Shown: in pieces, positions 34,252-42,617 of the stretch
Numbering within the stretch: position 1 is the first letter of the stretch
Layout: every line of letters begins with the position of its first letter
From: Oscillospiraceae bacterium
Lineage (GTDB): Bacteria; Bacillota; Clostridia; Oscillospirales; Ruminococcaceae
Assembly (NCBI GenBank): GCA_022770625.1
Contig: JALEHK010000024.1
Span: forward strand, 1-64,000
Direction of reading: 5' to 3'
DNA length: 64,000 nucleotides
Made by a program: the position numbers and the translations under genes
Notes under the pieces: model-generated
The model's input: only the letters and a program-made list of their open reading frames with translations
What the model was told of the DNA's origin: nothing
Database searches by the model: none

Positions 34252-35067
34252 ATGGCACTTTTTCATGTGGGATTTATCTCGTATACGCTGATGCGCGAGG
34301 TCGATATGAACGTAATCGTTCCGACCTGCACGATTCCCGAATCGATGGGGATGAATGGCGAGGCGCCGACCCATAAGCATAAAGCGCCTTTCCCGGTGCT
34401 TTACCTGTTGCATGGCTTTGGAAACAACTATTCGGTCTGGGGACGGTATACAAACGTCGAGCGCTACGCCGAAGAACGCCAGATTGTGGTGGTCATGATC
34501 TCCGGCGAGAATAAATCCTACCGCAATCAGGAAGCCTCCGGCAATCTGATCGGGGGAGGGGATCGTCATTTCGACTTCCTCGCCAAAGAGGTTCCCGAGT
34601 TCATTCAGGCCAACTTCCCGGTTTCCGACCGCCCGGAGGATACCTATATTGCCGGCCTTTCGATGGGAAGCATGGGCTCACTTCTCCACTCGCTCACCAA
34701 TCCCGAAAACTTCTGTGCAGTCGGTTCTTTCTCCGGCCCGCTGATCCGGATGGATCTTGACCGCAGCAAAGAGTATACGATCGAAGAGCTGAAGGAAAAC
34801 ATCTCTCCCGAAGTCGTTGAACTGATTAAAAAGGGCAAGGCGGAAGGAAAGAAGTTCCCGAAATATTATATCAGCACCGGTTTGAAAGACGGCCCCGACC
34901 GTGCGAAGGCGTTTGCCGAATACCTTTCGGAGAACGGGATCGAGGTCACGACTAATTTTGAGAAGAACTATGGACATGAATGGCGCTGCTGGGAGGAAAA
35001 TATCGAGGAGTTCCTTGACTGGCTCCCCCGCACCGATGCCTACGCCGGTTCGATGAGACAGATCTGA
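34252..35067 (+). CDS. Alpha/beta hydrolase of the esterase D / tributyrin esterase family
   Basis: 271 aa, cytoplasmic (no signal). Serine hydrolase core: oxyanion segment LYLLHGFGNNYSVWGR near 47-63, nucleophile GLSMGSMG near 130-137, acid in TGLKDGPDRA near 210, and His in NYGHEWRCWEE near 243. This arrangement matches S-formylglutathione hydrolase-like and EstA-type acetyl/feruloyl esterases. Start at 34252 with GGAAAGGAAG upstream. Physiological substrate not determinable. Confidence 0.88.
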   Translation: MALFHVGFISYTLMREVDMNVIVPTCTIPESMGMNGEAPTHKHKAPFPVLYLLHGFGNNYSVWGRYTNVERYAEERQIVVVMISGENKSYRNQEASGNLIGGGDRHFDFLAKEVPEFIQANFPVSDRPEDTYIAGLSMGSMGSLLHSLTNPENFCAVGSFSGPLIRMDLDRSKEYTIEELKENISPEVVELIKKGKAEGKKFPKYYISTGLKDGPDRAKAFAEYLSENGIEVTTNFEKNYGHEWRCWEENIEEFLDWLPRTDAYAGSMRQI

Positions 35068-35141
35068 TCAGACAACAGATGAAAAAGAGAGGGCAGGATT
35101 GTCCTCTCTTTTTGTATCGTCAAAATATGAAAGAGGATTCG

Positions 35142-35172
35142 ATTGACTTTTCCGGACAAACCTCTGTATAAT
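35142..35172 (+). promoter_or_regulatory. Promoter of the third MATE gene
   Basis: TTGACT (35142-35147) and TATAAT (35167-35172), spacing 19 bp, with TG just before the -10. Confidence 0.6.
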
Positions 35173-35187
35173 AGAAAAAGTAATTTT

Positions 35188-35223
35188 GCAGGCAAACTTG
35201 CAGGTGAACTCGTAGGCGAATTT
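35188..35223 (+). repeat. Three 12-bp direct repeats in the MATE leader
   Basis: Units GCAGGCAAACTT, GCAGGTGAACTC and GTAGGCGAATTT follow without gaps in the transcribed leader. The shared core is GxAGGxxAAxTx. Could bind a protein, pair with RNA, or be slippage. Confidence 0.6.
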
Positions 35224-35248
35224 ACCGTTCAACCAAGGAGGAATAAAC

Positions 35249-36613
35249 ATGAGACTGATTACCCGCGACCGGAGCTTTTACCGTTCGCTTGTCGCACTCG
35301 CCGTTCCCGTTGCGCTTCAGAACCTGATTACCTTTGCGGTCAGCTTTGCGGACAACCTGATGGTCGGCTCGCTGGGAGACGCCGCCGTTTCCGGCGTTTA
35401 TATGGGGAGCCAGATTCAGACGCTGCTGCAAATGTTTTCCGGCGGTATCGAAGGAGCCATTTTAGTTCTCGCTTCTCAGTACTGGGGGAAAAAGGATATC
35501 CGCAGCATCAAACGGATCATTGCGATCGGATTGCAGTTTTCGCTTATGTTCGGAATTCTTCTGACGACCGTCTGCCTTGTGTTTCCGTCTCAGATCCTGT
35601 CGCTTTTTACCGCCGATGCGGCTGTTATTGCGGACGGAATCGTTTATCTGCGGATCGTCTGCCTTTCCTATGTCTTTTTCTGTGTGACTCAGGCGCTGAT
35701 CTCTTCGATGCGAAGCGTCGAGGTCGCCCGGATCGGAATGGGTGTTTCGGCGATCTCGCTGGTCTTTAATATCCTGCTCAACTATCTCTTGATCTTCGGG
35801 CATTTCGGCTTTCCGGCGCTTGGAATCGCAGGCGCGGCGATCGCGACCCTTATCTCCCGAATCGTCGAAACGCTGGTTATGGTGCTTTATGTAGCGAAGG
35901 CTGATAAAAAGCTGTCGCTTCGTTTTTCCGATCTTCTGGTCGTGGATAAGCTGCTGCAGAAGGACTTTATCCGCTACGGGCTTCCGATCATCGGCGGGAA
36001 CCTCGTCTGGAGCGTCAACATGATGGTCAACTCGATGATCCTCGGCCGCTATTCGGCGAGCGTCATCACCGCCGCGTCGGTTGCCAATACGATGAATTCG
36101 CTGGCGTATGTGACGATGAACGGTCTTTCCGCGGCAGTCGGCATCATCACCGGCAAGACGGTCGGCGCGGGTCAGACCGAAAAGATGAAGGAGTACGCCT
36201 ATACGGTTCAGATTCTTTTCTTCTCGCTCGGGCTTGTGACCGGCGGGATTGTTGCGCTGCTGAAGAATCCGTTTATCTCGCTCTATACCGGCATCACCTC
36301 TGAAGCTGCCCTTTATTCCCGTCAGTTCATCACCGTTCTCTCGGTCACGATTATCGGCACCTGCTATCAGGCGGCCGGACTGTTCGGCCTTGTCAAATCG
36401 GGCGGCGATATTTCCTTCGTTTTCAAAAACGATACAATCTTTGTCTTTCTGGTCGTTCTTCCCTCGGCGATCATTGCTTCCTATCTCGGAGCCGCTCCGT
36501 GGGTTGTCTTCGCCTGCTTAAAGTGCGACCAGATCCTCAAGTGCTTTGTTGCTGTTGTCAAGATCAACCGGTTCGACTGGATGAAGAACCTGACCCGGAC
36601 AGCCACCGAATAA
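35249..36613 (+). CDS. MATE-family efflux transporter
   Basis: 454 aa, about twelve membrane segments. N-terminal RSFYRSLVALAVPVALQNLITFAV, then DNLMVGSLGDAAVSGVYMG, marks the MATE subgroup of Clostridia with short N-terminus. Start at 35249 with AAGGAGG at a good distance. Monocistronic, with a 36 bp triple repeat in the leader. The third MATE gene in 16 kb. Na+- or H+-driven export; substrate unknown. Confidence 0.9.
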   Translation: MRLITRDRSFYRSLVALAVPVALQNLITFAVSFADNLMVGSLGDAAVSGVYMGSQIQTLLQMFSGGIEGAILVLASQYWGKKDIRSIKRIIAIGLQFSLMFGILLTTVCLVFPSQILSLFTADAAVIADGIVYLRIVCLSYVFFCVTQALISSMRSVEVARIGMGVSAISLVFNILLNYLLIFGHFGFPALGIAGAAIATLISRIVETLVMVLYVAKADKKLSLRFSDLLVVDKLLQKDFIRYGLPIIGGNLVWSVNMMVNSMILGRYSASVITAASVANTMNSLAYVTMNGLSAAVGIITGKTVGAGQTEKMKEYAYTVQILFFSLGLVTGGIVALLKNPFISLYTGITSEAALYSRQFITVLSVTIIGTCYQAAGLFGLVKSGGDISFVFKNDTIFVFLVVLPSAIIASYLGAAPWVVFACLKCDQILKCFVAVVKINRFDWMKNLTRTATE

Positions 36614-36633
36614 CCAGGAAAACTGAACATCAA

Positions 36634-36676
36634 AAAACGTGCCCGCTCTTCCGCAAAAGAAGAACAGGCACGTTTT
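36634..36676 (+). terminator. Terminator between convergent MATE and acetyltransferase genes
   Basis: AAAACGTGCC (36634-36643) pairs with GGCACGTTTT (36667-36676); inner CTCTTC/GAAGAA bases extend it. Confidence 0.8.
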
Positions 36677-36684
36677 CTTATGGA

Positions 36685-37335
36685 TTATTTTTCACAGGGC
36701 GGCTCACAGAGATAGTCGCCTAAAAGCCCGGGATTGTTTTTTAAGCTGTCGGCTTCGGTGATCGGGCGGATGACACGGGCGGGAACGCCGGCGGCAAAGC
36801 TGTTTGCCGGAATATCTCTTGTAACGACGCTTCCCGCGCCGATGACACAGCCCTCTCCGATTGTTACGCCGGGGCAGACGGTGACGTTGGCGCCGAACCA
36901 ACAGTTGTCTCCGATTACAACCGGCTTCGCCCAGCAGAGACGTCTGGCGGTTCCGTCAGGGTCGTAAAGGGCGCGGCGCTCTTTGGCAACGAGCGGATGG
37001 ACAGGGGTAACGATCGTCAGCCCGGGACCGAAGTCGCAGTGGTTACCGATGGTGACCGGTGCGTCGTCCTGAATCATCAGGTTGAAGTTTAAGAAAACGT
37101 GATGTCCGATTTTCGTATGGCGGCCATAGTGAATCTGCATCGGTCCCTGCACAAAACTCCCTTCACCGAATTCGGCAAAGATCTCATGAACCAGCTGATT
37201 CCGCTTTTCGGTTTCGTCCTCAAACGTCCGGTTATACTCGCTGCAAAGATTGTGGGAGCGGAGTTTGATTGCTTTCAGTTCCGGCGCTCCGGGACTGAAC
37301 AGCTTTCCGTCAAAGATTTTCTGTTCCTCGTTCAT
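36685..37335 (-). CDS. Hexapeptide-repeat acetyltransferase (maltose/galactoside O-acetyltransferase-like)
   Basis: 216 aa. Left-handed beta-helix of [LIV]-G-x-x-x-x repeats ([56 protein letters not shown]). Catalytic His lies in TPVHPL near 112-117, as in Maa/LacA. The N-terminal [13 protein letters not shown] matches the Mac domain. Start at 37335 with AAGGAG upstream. Probably acetylates a sugar or sugar-like acceptor; the residue pattern does not fix the substrate. Located 21 bp after uvrB on the same strand. Confidence 0.88.
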   Translation of the reverse strand: MNEEQKIFDGKLFSPGAPELKAIKLRSHNLCSEYNRTFEDETEKRNQLVHEIFAEFGEGSFVQGPMQIHYGRHTKIGHHVFLNFNLMIQDDAPVTIGNHCDFGPGLTIVTPVHPLVAKERRALYDPDGTARRLCWAKPVVIGDNCWFGANVTVCPGVTIGEGCVIGAGSVVTRDIPANSFAAGVPARVIRPITEADSLKNNPGLLGDYLCEPPCEK

Positions 37336-37356
37336 GTTGGAAAACTCCTTTGTCTA

Positions 37357-39333
37357 TTATTTTTCGCCAAGCTCTTCTTTGAGCTTCGCGATCTTGTCGC
37401 GGAGAAGCGCCGCCTGTTCAAATTCAAGCAGCTTGGCCGCCTGTTTCATTTCGGCGGTATAGGCCTTGATCAGCTTCTGCTTTTCCATATCCGAAAGCCG
37501 TCTGCCCTTCTTGTCGATCGTATCCTTGGAAGAAATCTCAAGGATCTCAGCCACCGATTTGACGATCGTTTTGGGGGTGATGCCGTGCTCTTTGTTGTAG
37601 GCCATCTGGATCTTCCGGCGGCGGTAGGTTTCGTCCAGCGCCCGTTCCATCGACGGGGTGACCGAATCAGCATACATGATGACCTCGCCGTTCGCGTTTC
37701 GGGCGGCGCGTCCGATCGTCTGGATCAGAGAAGTTTCCGAGCGGAGGAAGCCTTCTTTATCGGCGTCAAGGATCGCGACAAGGCTGACCTCGGGAATGTC
37801 CAGACCTTCGCGCAGGAGGTTGATCCCGACCAGTACGTCGAATTTCCCGAGCCGAAGGTCGCGGACGATTTCCATGCGTTCGATCGTATCGATGTCGTGG
37901 TGCATATAGCGAACCTTGATTGAGAGGTTTTTCAGGTATTCGGTCAGGTCTTCCGCCATCTTTTTGGTTAAGGTCGTCACCAGTACCCGTTCGCCTTTGG
38001 CGGCGCGGGCGTTGATCTCAGTCACCAGATCGTCGATCTGGCCTTCTACCGGCTTGACGATGACCTCCGGATCGAGCAGACCGGTCGGGCGGATGACCTG
38101 TTCGGCAATATTTTCACTGTGCTCTCGTTCATAGGGGCCGGGTGTCGCCGAAACGTAGATGATCTGATCCAGCTTTTCCTGGAACTCGTCAAAGTTCAGC
38201 GGCCGGTTGTCGAGCGCCGATGGAAGCCGGAAGCCGTAGTCGATCAGCACCTGCTTGCGTCCCCGGTCGCCGTTGTACATTCCGCGTACCTGCGAAACGG
38301 TGACGTGGGACTCGTCGATGAACAGAAGGAAGTCCTTGTCAAAATAATCAAGAAGGGTATGGGGCGTCGAACCGGGTGCGCGCCCTTCAAGTACACGGGA
38401 ATAGTTTTCGATCCCTTTGCAGAATCCGATCTCCTCGAGCATTTCCATATCATAGCGGGTGCGCTGTTCGATTCTCTGCGCTTCAAGGAGCTTTCCTTCA
38501 GCTTTGAAGGTTCGGATACGCTCTTCCATTTCGGTCTGGATATCCTCGATCGCCCGAACGAGCTTGTCTTTGGGGGTGATGAAGTGGGTCGCGGGGTAGA
38601 TGGCGGCATGAGAAATAACCGCCCGAACTTCTCCGGTGAGCGGGTTGATCTCGCTTAAACGGTCGATCTCGTCTCCCCAGAACTCGACCCGGATCGCGGT
38701 ATCGCCGCTTCCCGCCGGGAAGATCTCAACCGTATCGCCCCGCACACGGAACTTGGTGCGGGTAAAGGAGATGTCGTTTCGGTCGTACTGAAGTTCAATC
38801 AGCCGGTGAAGAAGCTGATCCCGCCCGATCTCCATTCCCTGCCTGAGCGAGATGACCATACTCTTATAGTCGATCGGAGAGCCGAGAGAATAGATGCAGG
38901 AGACGCTCGCGACGATGATAACGTCCTTTCGCTCCGAAAGCGCACAGGTCGCCGAATGGCGGAGCTTATCGATCTCGTCGTTGATGGCGGAGTCCTTTTC
39001 AATATAGGTATCCGAACCGGGGATATACGCTTCCGGCTGATAATAATCATAATAGGAGACAAAGTACTCGACTGCGTTTTCGGGGAAAAATTCCCGGAAC
39101 TCGGTGCAGAGCTGGGAGGCGAGGGTTTTGTTGTGTGCAAGAACGAGGGTCGGCTTATTGATCTGCGCGATTACGTTGGCCATCGTAAAGGTCTTGCCGG
39201 AGCCGGTGACGCCGAGGAGCGTCTGCTCACGGTCGCCCGCCCGAACGCCGTCCACCAGACTCTTGATCGCGGCGGGCTGGTCTCCGGTCGGCTGATAGGG
39301 AGAATGAAGGATAAAATGATCAGGATAAGGCAT
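37357..39333 (-). CDS. uvrB: Excinuclease ABC subunit B
   Basis: 658 aa, usual length. Nucleotide excision repair helicase that loads on damage with UvrA and recruits UvrC. Walker [11 protein letters not shown] near 40-50, beta-hairpin [12 protein letters not shown] near 92-103, helicase motifs FIDESHVTV and IGRAARN, and a C-terminal UVR motif from about 620. Start at 39333 with GGAGG upstream. Between radC and the acetyltransferase on the minus strand; uvrA is not in the window. Confidence 0.97.
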   Translation of the reverse strand: MPYPDHFILHSPYQPTGDQPAAIKSLVDGVRAGDREQTLLGVTGSGKTFTMANVIAQINKPTLVLAHNKTLASQLCTEFREFFPENAVEYFVSYYDYYQPEAYIPGSDTYIEKDSAINDEIDKLRHSATCALSERKDVIIVASVSCIYSLGSPIDYKSMVISLRQGMEIGRDQLLHRLIELQYDRNDISFTRTKFRVRGDTVEIFPAGSGDTAIRVEFWGDEIDRLSEINPLTGEVRAVISHAAIYPATHFITPKDKLVRAIEDIQTEMEERIRTFKAEGKLLEAQRIEQRTRYDMEMLEEIGFCKGIENYSRVLEGRAPGSTPHTLLDYFDKDFLLFIDESHVTVSQVRGMYNGDRGRKQVLIDYGFRLPSALDNRPLNFDEFQEKLDQIIYVSATPGPYEREHSENIAEQVIRPTGLLDPEVIVKPVEGQIDDLVTEINARAAKGERVLVTTLTKKMAEDLTEYLKNLSIKVRYMHHDIDTIERMEIVRDLRLGKFDVLVGINLLREGLDIPEVSLVAILDADKEGFLRSETSLIQTIGRAARNANGEVIMYADSVTPSMERALDETYRRRKIQMAYNKEHGITPKTIVKSVAEILEISSKDTIDKKGRRLSDMEKQKLIKAYTAEMKQAAKLLEFEQAALLRDKIAKLKEELGEK

Positions 39334-39374
39334 ATAAGACCTCCTGTAAGCAGTTGTTATTCAGCGGAAAATAT

Positions 39375-40472
39375 TCAGATCGTCGTCACTCTGCGGACGG
39401 CGAGACATCCCATCCGCGCCATCGAGCACCACTCTTTTCCGGCGAGGATAACGTGATCCAGAAGCTCGACGTCGAGACTTTTTAAGAGCTTTGAAACCAG
39501 TTCGGTCGCCCGTATATCCTCCTGAGACGGATAGGCGATACCGCCGGGGTGGTTGTGGGCAAGGATCACGTTGGCGGCGTTGCAGCCGAGCGCGATCTCA
39601 AAGACCCGGCGGGTCGAGATCCGTGAAACGCAGGAACTTCCCTGCGCTAGCGCGGTGCAGTTGATCAGTCGGCAGGTATTGTCCAAACAAAGCATCATGA
39701 TCGTTTCGGTGGTCAGGCCGAAGAACTTGTTGATCAGATACTGCGCGACCCGCTCATCGGTATTGAGCAGATCGTTTCCGGTGTTCTGTTCATCGACCGC
39801 CAGCCGCGCGACCCGGATAAACATATCCAGCAAAACGCTGGCTTCCCGCGTCATTCCTTTTATCGTCATCAGCTGATCGACGCCTGCGCCCAGCACCCCG
39901 TAAAAGGAACCGAACCTGCTAAGCAGTTCATCTGCGAGCGGGGCCGTATTGCGGAAAGGAACGGCAAACTGAAGGATCAGTTCAAGGATCTGACGGCTGT
40001 CAAGCCCATTCAGATGTGCCGCCTGATAGTAGTCAAGAAACCCGTTTTTGCGCAGCGATAATCCGTTGACCCCATCGGTAAAGGTCAGGAGAGGGTCGTA
40101 CTCCGGCGGAGGAGACTGTTTTTGACCGCTTTCTTTAGAAAGCGTTTCTTTAGAAAGCGGTTCGCCAGAAAGCGTTTCTTCTGTTTCAGAACGAGGATCT
40201 TCCGGATCAGACTTTTTCTGCCCGCTTTCATCTGCCTCAGAAGAGGAAAGCGGGGCTTCTTTTTCCTCGGTCCAGAGCGTCCGAACCTCTCCGCGTAGAT
40301 ACTCTTTGCCTGAAAAAGGAGGAATATCGGAATCGGTCGTTTCGGCCAAGCGATGCAGCTGTGTTTTATTTTCCAAACGGGCGGAAAAACGTGTTGATTC
40401 AGTGGCTTTTCCGTGCAGCCGACGGATGCTTTCTTCTGATAGAAGGCCGGTTGAGCGCCGTTTTTCTTTCAT
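39375..40472 (-). CDS. radC: RadC/JAB-domain protein with long repetitive N-terminus
   Basis: 365 aa, longer than the usual ~225. Residues about 1-130 are charged and Ser/Glu-rich and contain tandem copies of a SKETLS-type motif (DNA repeats of ~15 bp near 40135-40185). From about 150, a RadC core: helix-hairpin-helix-like segment (FGVLGAGVDQLMTIKG area) and JAB metal motif AHNHPGGIAYPSQED near 320-334. The JAB part should bind zinc; RadC's role in repair is unproven. Start at 40472 with GGAGG upstream. The N-terminal extension is probably disordered and strain-variable. Confidence 0.88.
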   Translation of the reverse strand: MKEKRRSTGLLSEESIRRLHGKATESTRFSARLENKTQLHRLAETTDSDIPPFSGKEYLRGEVRTLWTEEKEAPLSSSEADESGQKKSDPEDPRSETEETLSGEPLSKETLSKESGQKQSPPPEYDPLLTFTDGVNGLSLRKNGFLDYYQAAHLNGLDSRQILELILQFAVPFRNTAPLADELLSRFGSFYGVLGAGVDQLMTIKGMTREASVLLDMFIRVARLAVDEQNTGNDLLNTDERVAQYLINKFFGLTTETIMMLCLDNTCRLINCTALAQGSSCVSRISTRRVFEIALGCNAANVILAHNHPGGIAYPSQEDIRATELVSKLLKSLDVELLDHVILAGKEWCSMARMGCLAVRRVTTI

Positions 40473-40638
40473 CTTTTTTCCTCCTTCCGGCTTTTTTCTT
40501 ACATTCAGTATATCACAAAGCGGTTGGCCGTTCAACCGAAAAGAAAGAACAAAATACGAAAAGCATCAGAATTTATGCAGCAATTCATCTATTTTTATTT
40601 GATAAAAATATGCAATACAACGGAAACGGAAAAAGGGT

Positions 40639-40667
40639 TTGACAAATCGGATTTTATGTGGTATATT
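40639..40667 (+). promoter_or_regulatory. Promoter of tRNA-Ser
   Basis: TTGACA (40639-40644), 17 bp, TATATT (40662-40667). A hairpin AAGCACCT (40672-40679) with AGGTGCTT (40688-40695) lies in the 5' leader before the mature tRNA end. Confidence 0.75.
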
Positions 40668-40700
40668 GAATAAGCACCTTGAAACTGAGGTGCTTCATAT

Positions 40701-40791
40701 GGAGATGTATCGAAGTGGTCGTAACGAGAACGACTCGAAATCGTTTTGTCAGTAAAATGGCACGTGGGTTCGAATCCCACCATCTCCGCCA
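40701..40791 (+). tRNA. tRNA-Ser (anticodon CGA)
   Basis: Acceptor GGAGATG (40701-40707) pairs with CATCTCC (40781-40787), discriminator G, encoded CCA at 40789-40791. Anticodon stem AACGA/TCGTT around loop 40734-40740 with CGA at 40736-40738, reading UCG. The T arm is GTGGG-TTCGAAT-CCCAC and there is a long class II variable arm (TGTC/GGCA), as expected for tRNA-Ser. Confidence 0.96.
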
Positions 40792-40794
40792 TCG

Positions 40795-40833
40795 AAAAAG
40801 CCTGTGATCAAGTCGATTGCAGGTTTTTTCTTA
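40795..40833 (+). terminator. Terminator after tRNA-Ser
   Basis: AAAAAGCCTG pairs with CAGGTTTTTT with a G-T pair, followed by T-rich DNA. Confidence 0.75.
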
Positions 40834-40927
40834 TGCCTTTTTCAAAAGGCAAGTGGTCGGAGTGCGCTTTTGTGTTTTCTCTCCGGAATATGGGAAAATC
40901 GAAGAAATCAAAATGCCAGATGCTTAG

Positions 40928-40970
40928 ACGCAGAGCAAAACCTGATGGTGCAGGTTTGCTCTGCGTTTTC
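40928..40970 (+). terminator. Terminator or attenuator upstream of the small ORF
   Basis: A 16-17 bp stem (40928-40944 with 40951-40966, one bulged A, 6 nt loop) followed by TTTTCT. It ends 21 bp before the ATG of the 40-residue ORF, so that ORF needs readthrough or its own start. Confidence 0.7.
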
Positions 40971-40991
40971 TGCTATTTAGGAGGCGACAAT

Positions 40992-41114
40992 ATGAAAGAA
41001 ATCGTTTCGTGGTTGATAATCATAGTGGCGTTAGCGGCTTTTGCAATCACCCATGCACGGGAAAAGACCCATGAGTTCCCTGCCTTGATTTCGCTAAAAA
41101 TGATTGACGATTGA
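40992..41114 (+). CDS. 40-residue single-pass membrane microprotein
   Basis: MKEIVSWLIIIVALAAFAIT forms one membrane helix at the N-terminus; the remaining 20 residues are polar (THAREKTHEF then ALISLKMIDD). AGGAGG at 40979-40984 gives a strong ribosome binding site at normal spacing, much better than any alternative in the region. It ends 80 bp before trpS. No family recognised. Good translation signals and a clean hydrophobic helix support a real gene, but no homology can be checked here. Confidence 0.55.
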   Translation: MKEIVSWLIIIVALAAFAITHAREKTHEFPALISLKMIDD

Positions 41115-41194
41115 CAGGTAAAAGTATATAATATAAAAAACGCACGAAATATTCCGGCGCTGTCGGAATATAGGAGAAAGGATAGAATATCACC

Positions 41195-42259
41195 ATGGCT
41201 AAAAAAATTATTCTGACCGGTGACCGCCCGACCGGACGGCTTCATGTCGGTCATTATGTCGGCTCGCTTTCCGAACGTGTCCGCCTTCAGAATTCCGGTC
41301 TTTACGATGAGATCTATATCATGGTCGCTGATGCACAGGCACTGACCGATAACGCCGAGCATCCTGAAAAGGTTCGTCAGAATATCCTCCAGGTCGCACT
41401 CGACTATCTGGCCTGCGGAATCGATCCCGATAAATCGACCATCTTTATCCAGTCGATGGTTCCCGAACTGACCGAGCTGACCTTCTACTATATGAATCTG
41501 GTCACCGTTTCCCGCGTACAGCGCAATCCTACCGTTAAATCGGAGATCCAGATGCGCGGCTTCGAGACTTCGATCCCGGTCGGTTTCTTCTGCTATCCGA
41601 TCAGCCAGGCTGCGGATATCACTGCTTTCCGCGCGACCCATGTACCGGTCGGTGAAGATCAGCTCCCGATGCTGGAACAGTGCAAGGAGATCGTTCATAA
41701 GTTCAACTCGGTCTACGGCGAGACGCTGGTTGATCCCGAGATCGTCCTTCCTTCCAACAAAGCTTGTCTCCGCCTTCCCGGTACCGATGGCAAGGCCAAG
41801 ATGAGCAAGTCGATCGGAAACTGCATCTATCTTTCGGAAGAACCGGAGGATATCAAGAAAAAGGTCATGTCGATGTACACCGATCCCAACCACATCCGTG
41901 TCGAGGATCCCGGTCAGGTCGAGGGCAACCCCGTCTTTATCTATCTGGACGCTTTCTGCCGCCCGGAGCATTTTGCTGAGTTCCTTCCCGATTATCAGAA
42001 TCTTGACGAGCTGAAGGAACATTATCAGCGCGGCGGTCTGGGCGATATGAAGGTCAAGAAGTTCCTCAATAATGTTCTTCAGTCGGAACTCGCCCCGATC
42101 CGTGAACGCCGCAAAATGTGGGAATCCCGTCTGCCGGATGTGTACGACATCCTCAAGTCCGGAAGCGAAGTCGCACGGAAGAAAGCGGCCGAGACGCTGC
42201 ATGATGTTCGAGCTTCAATGAAGATCAATTATTTCGAGGACAACAGCCTGCTTAAATAA
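41195..42259 (+). CDS. trpS: Tryptophanyl-tRNA synthetase
   Basis: 354 aa, class I synthetase. HIGH motif variant HVGH near 17-20 and KMSKS in KAKMSKSIGN near 205. Start at 41195 with GGAGAAAGGA upstream. The 80 bp before it holds no T-box, which is common for Firmicutes trpS, so regulation must differ or be constitutive. It is followed by two tandem double-hairpin repeats. Confidence 0.96.
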   Translation: MAKKIILTGDRPTGRLHVGHYVGSLSERVRLQNSGLYDEIYIMVADAQALTDNAEHPEKVRQNILQVALDYLACGIDPDKSTIFIQSMVPELTELTFYYMNLVTVSRVQRNPTVKSEIQMRGFETSIPVGFFCYPISQAADITAFRATHVPVGEDQLPMLEQCKEIVHKFNSVYGETLVDPEIVLPSNKACLRLPGTDGKAKMSKSIGNCIYLSEEPEDIKKKVMSMYTDPNHIRVEDPGQVEGNPVFIYLDAFCRPEHFAEFLPDYQNLDELKEHYQRGGLGDMKVKKFLNNVLQSELAPIRERRKMWESRLPDVYDILKSGSEVARKKAAETLHDVRASMKINYFEDNSLLK

Positions 42260-42267
42260 GCACCCGC

Positions 42268-42337
42268 AAATCATACATTATTGAGTTTTGCGTAGCAAAA
42301 CTCGGTAGCGTCCGCGGAGCTTTGCTCCGCAGCGTTA
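42268..42337 (+). repeat. Double-hairpin repeat element, tandem copy 1
   Basis: Hairpin 1 is GAGTTTTGC-GTA-GCAAAACTC (42283-42303). Hairpin 2 is GCGGAGC-TTT-GCTCCGC (42314-42330). The 70 bp unit recurs exactly 75 bp downstream. Confidence 0.9.
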
Positions 42338-42342
42338 ATTAC

Positions 42343-42412
42343 AAATCATACATTATTGAGTTTTGCGTAGCAAAACTCGGTAGCGTCCGCGGAGCTTTGC
42401 TCCGCAGCGTTA
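42343..42412 (+). repeat. Double-hairpin repeat element, tandem copy 2
   Basis: Identical over 70 bp to 42268-42337; the two are separated by ATTAC. A diverged copy is at 26728-26786. Confidence 0.9.
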
Positions 42413-42445
42413 TGAATACCAGGGGAGCACCAAGGTACTTCTGAG

Positions 42446-42481
42446 CGTCCGGAGAGGAGAACCCCTTTCCGGACGTTTTTT
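42446..42481 (+). terminator. Terminator downstream of the repeats
   Basis: CGTCCGGA (42446-42453) pairs with TCCGGACG (42468-42475), inner AGG/CCT bases extend the stem, then T6. It may be the true end of the trpS transcript. Confidence 0.85.
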
Positions 42482-42521
42482 GTGCGGATCAGGTTTTATT
42501 TCGATACGAAATAGAGGAAGA

Positions 42522-42550
42522 TTGACAAACTGAGTAAAATCCGATACAAT
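42522..42550 (+). promoter_or_regulatory. Promoter of the PhoU-like gene
   Basis: TTGACA (42522-42527), 17 bp, TACAAT (42545-42550). The palindrome at 42498-42512 lies 9 bp upstream of the -35. Confidence 0.75.
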
Positions 42551-42617
42551 AAAAAGTAAAAAGAAAATCTGCGGTTGCATCCGGCGGTCTGTTTTTGACC
42601 GGGATGGGAGGAAAAGA

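Larger units (their letters stand above)
42260..42617 (+). other. Intergenic region after trpS: repeats, terminator, promoter
   Basis: No gene in 358 bp. It contains the tandem double-hairpin repeats (42268-42412), a terminator (42446-42481), a palindrome ATTTCG-ATA-CGAAAT (42498-42512) and the promoter of the PhoU-like gene (42522-42550). Confidence 0.8.

Noticed and set aside
40595..40792. 65-residue minus-strand ORF beginning MAEMVGFEPTC
   Set aside because: It is the antisense translation of tRNA-Ser and its leader, a well-known spurious ORF type found wherever such tRNAs occur.
41115..41194. T-box leader before trpS
   Set aside because: Only 80 bp separate the small ORF from trpS and no T-box sequence or terminator pair is present.
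42268..42412. Ordinary terminators as explanation for the tandem repeats
   Set aside because: The hairpins lack T-runs, occur as exact 70 bp copies, and a separate proper terminator lies downstream at 42446-42481.
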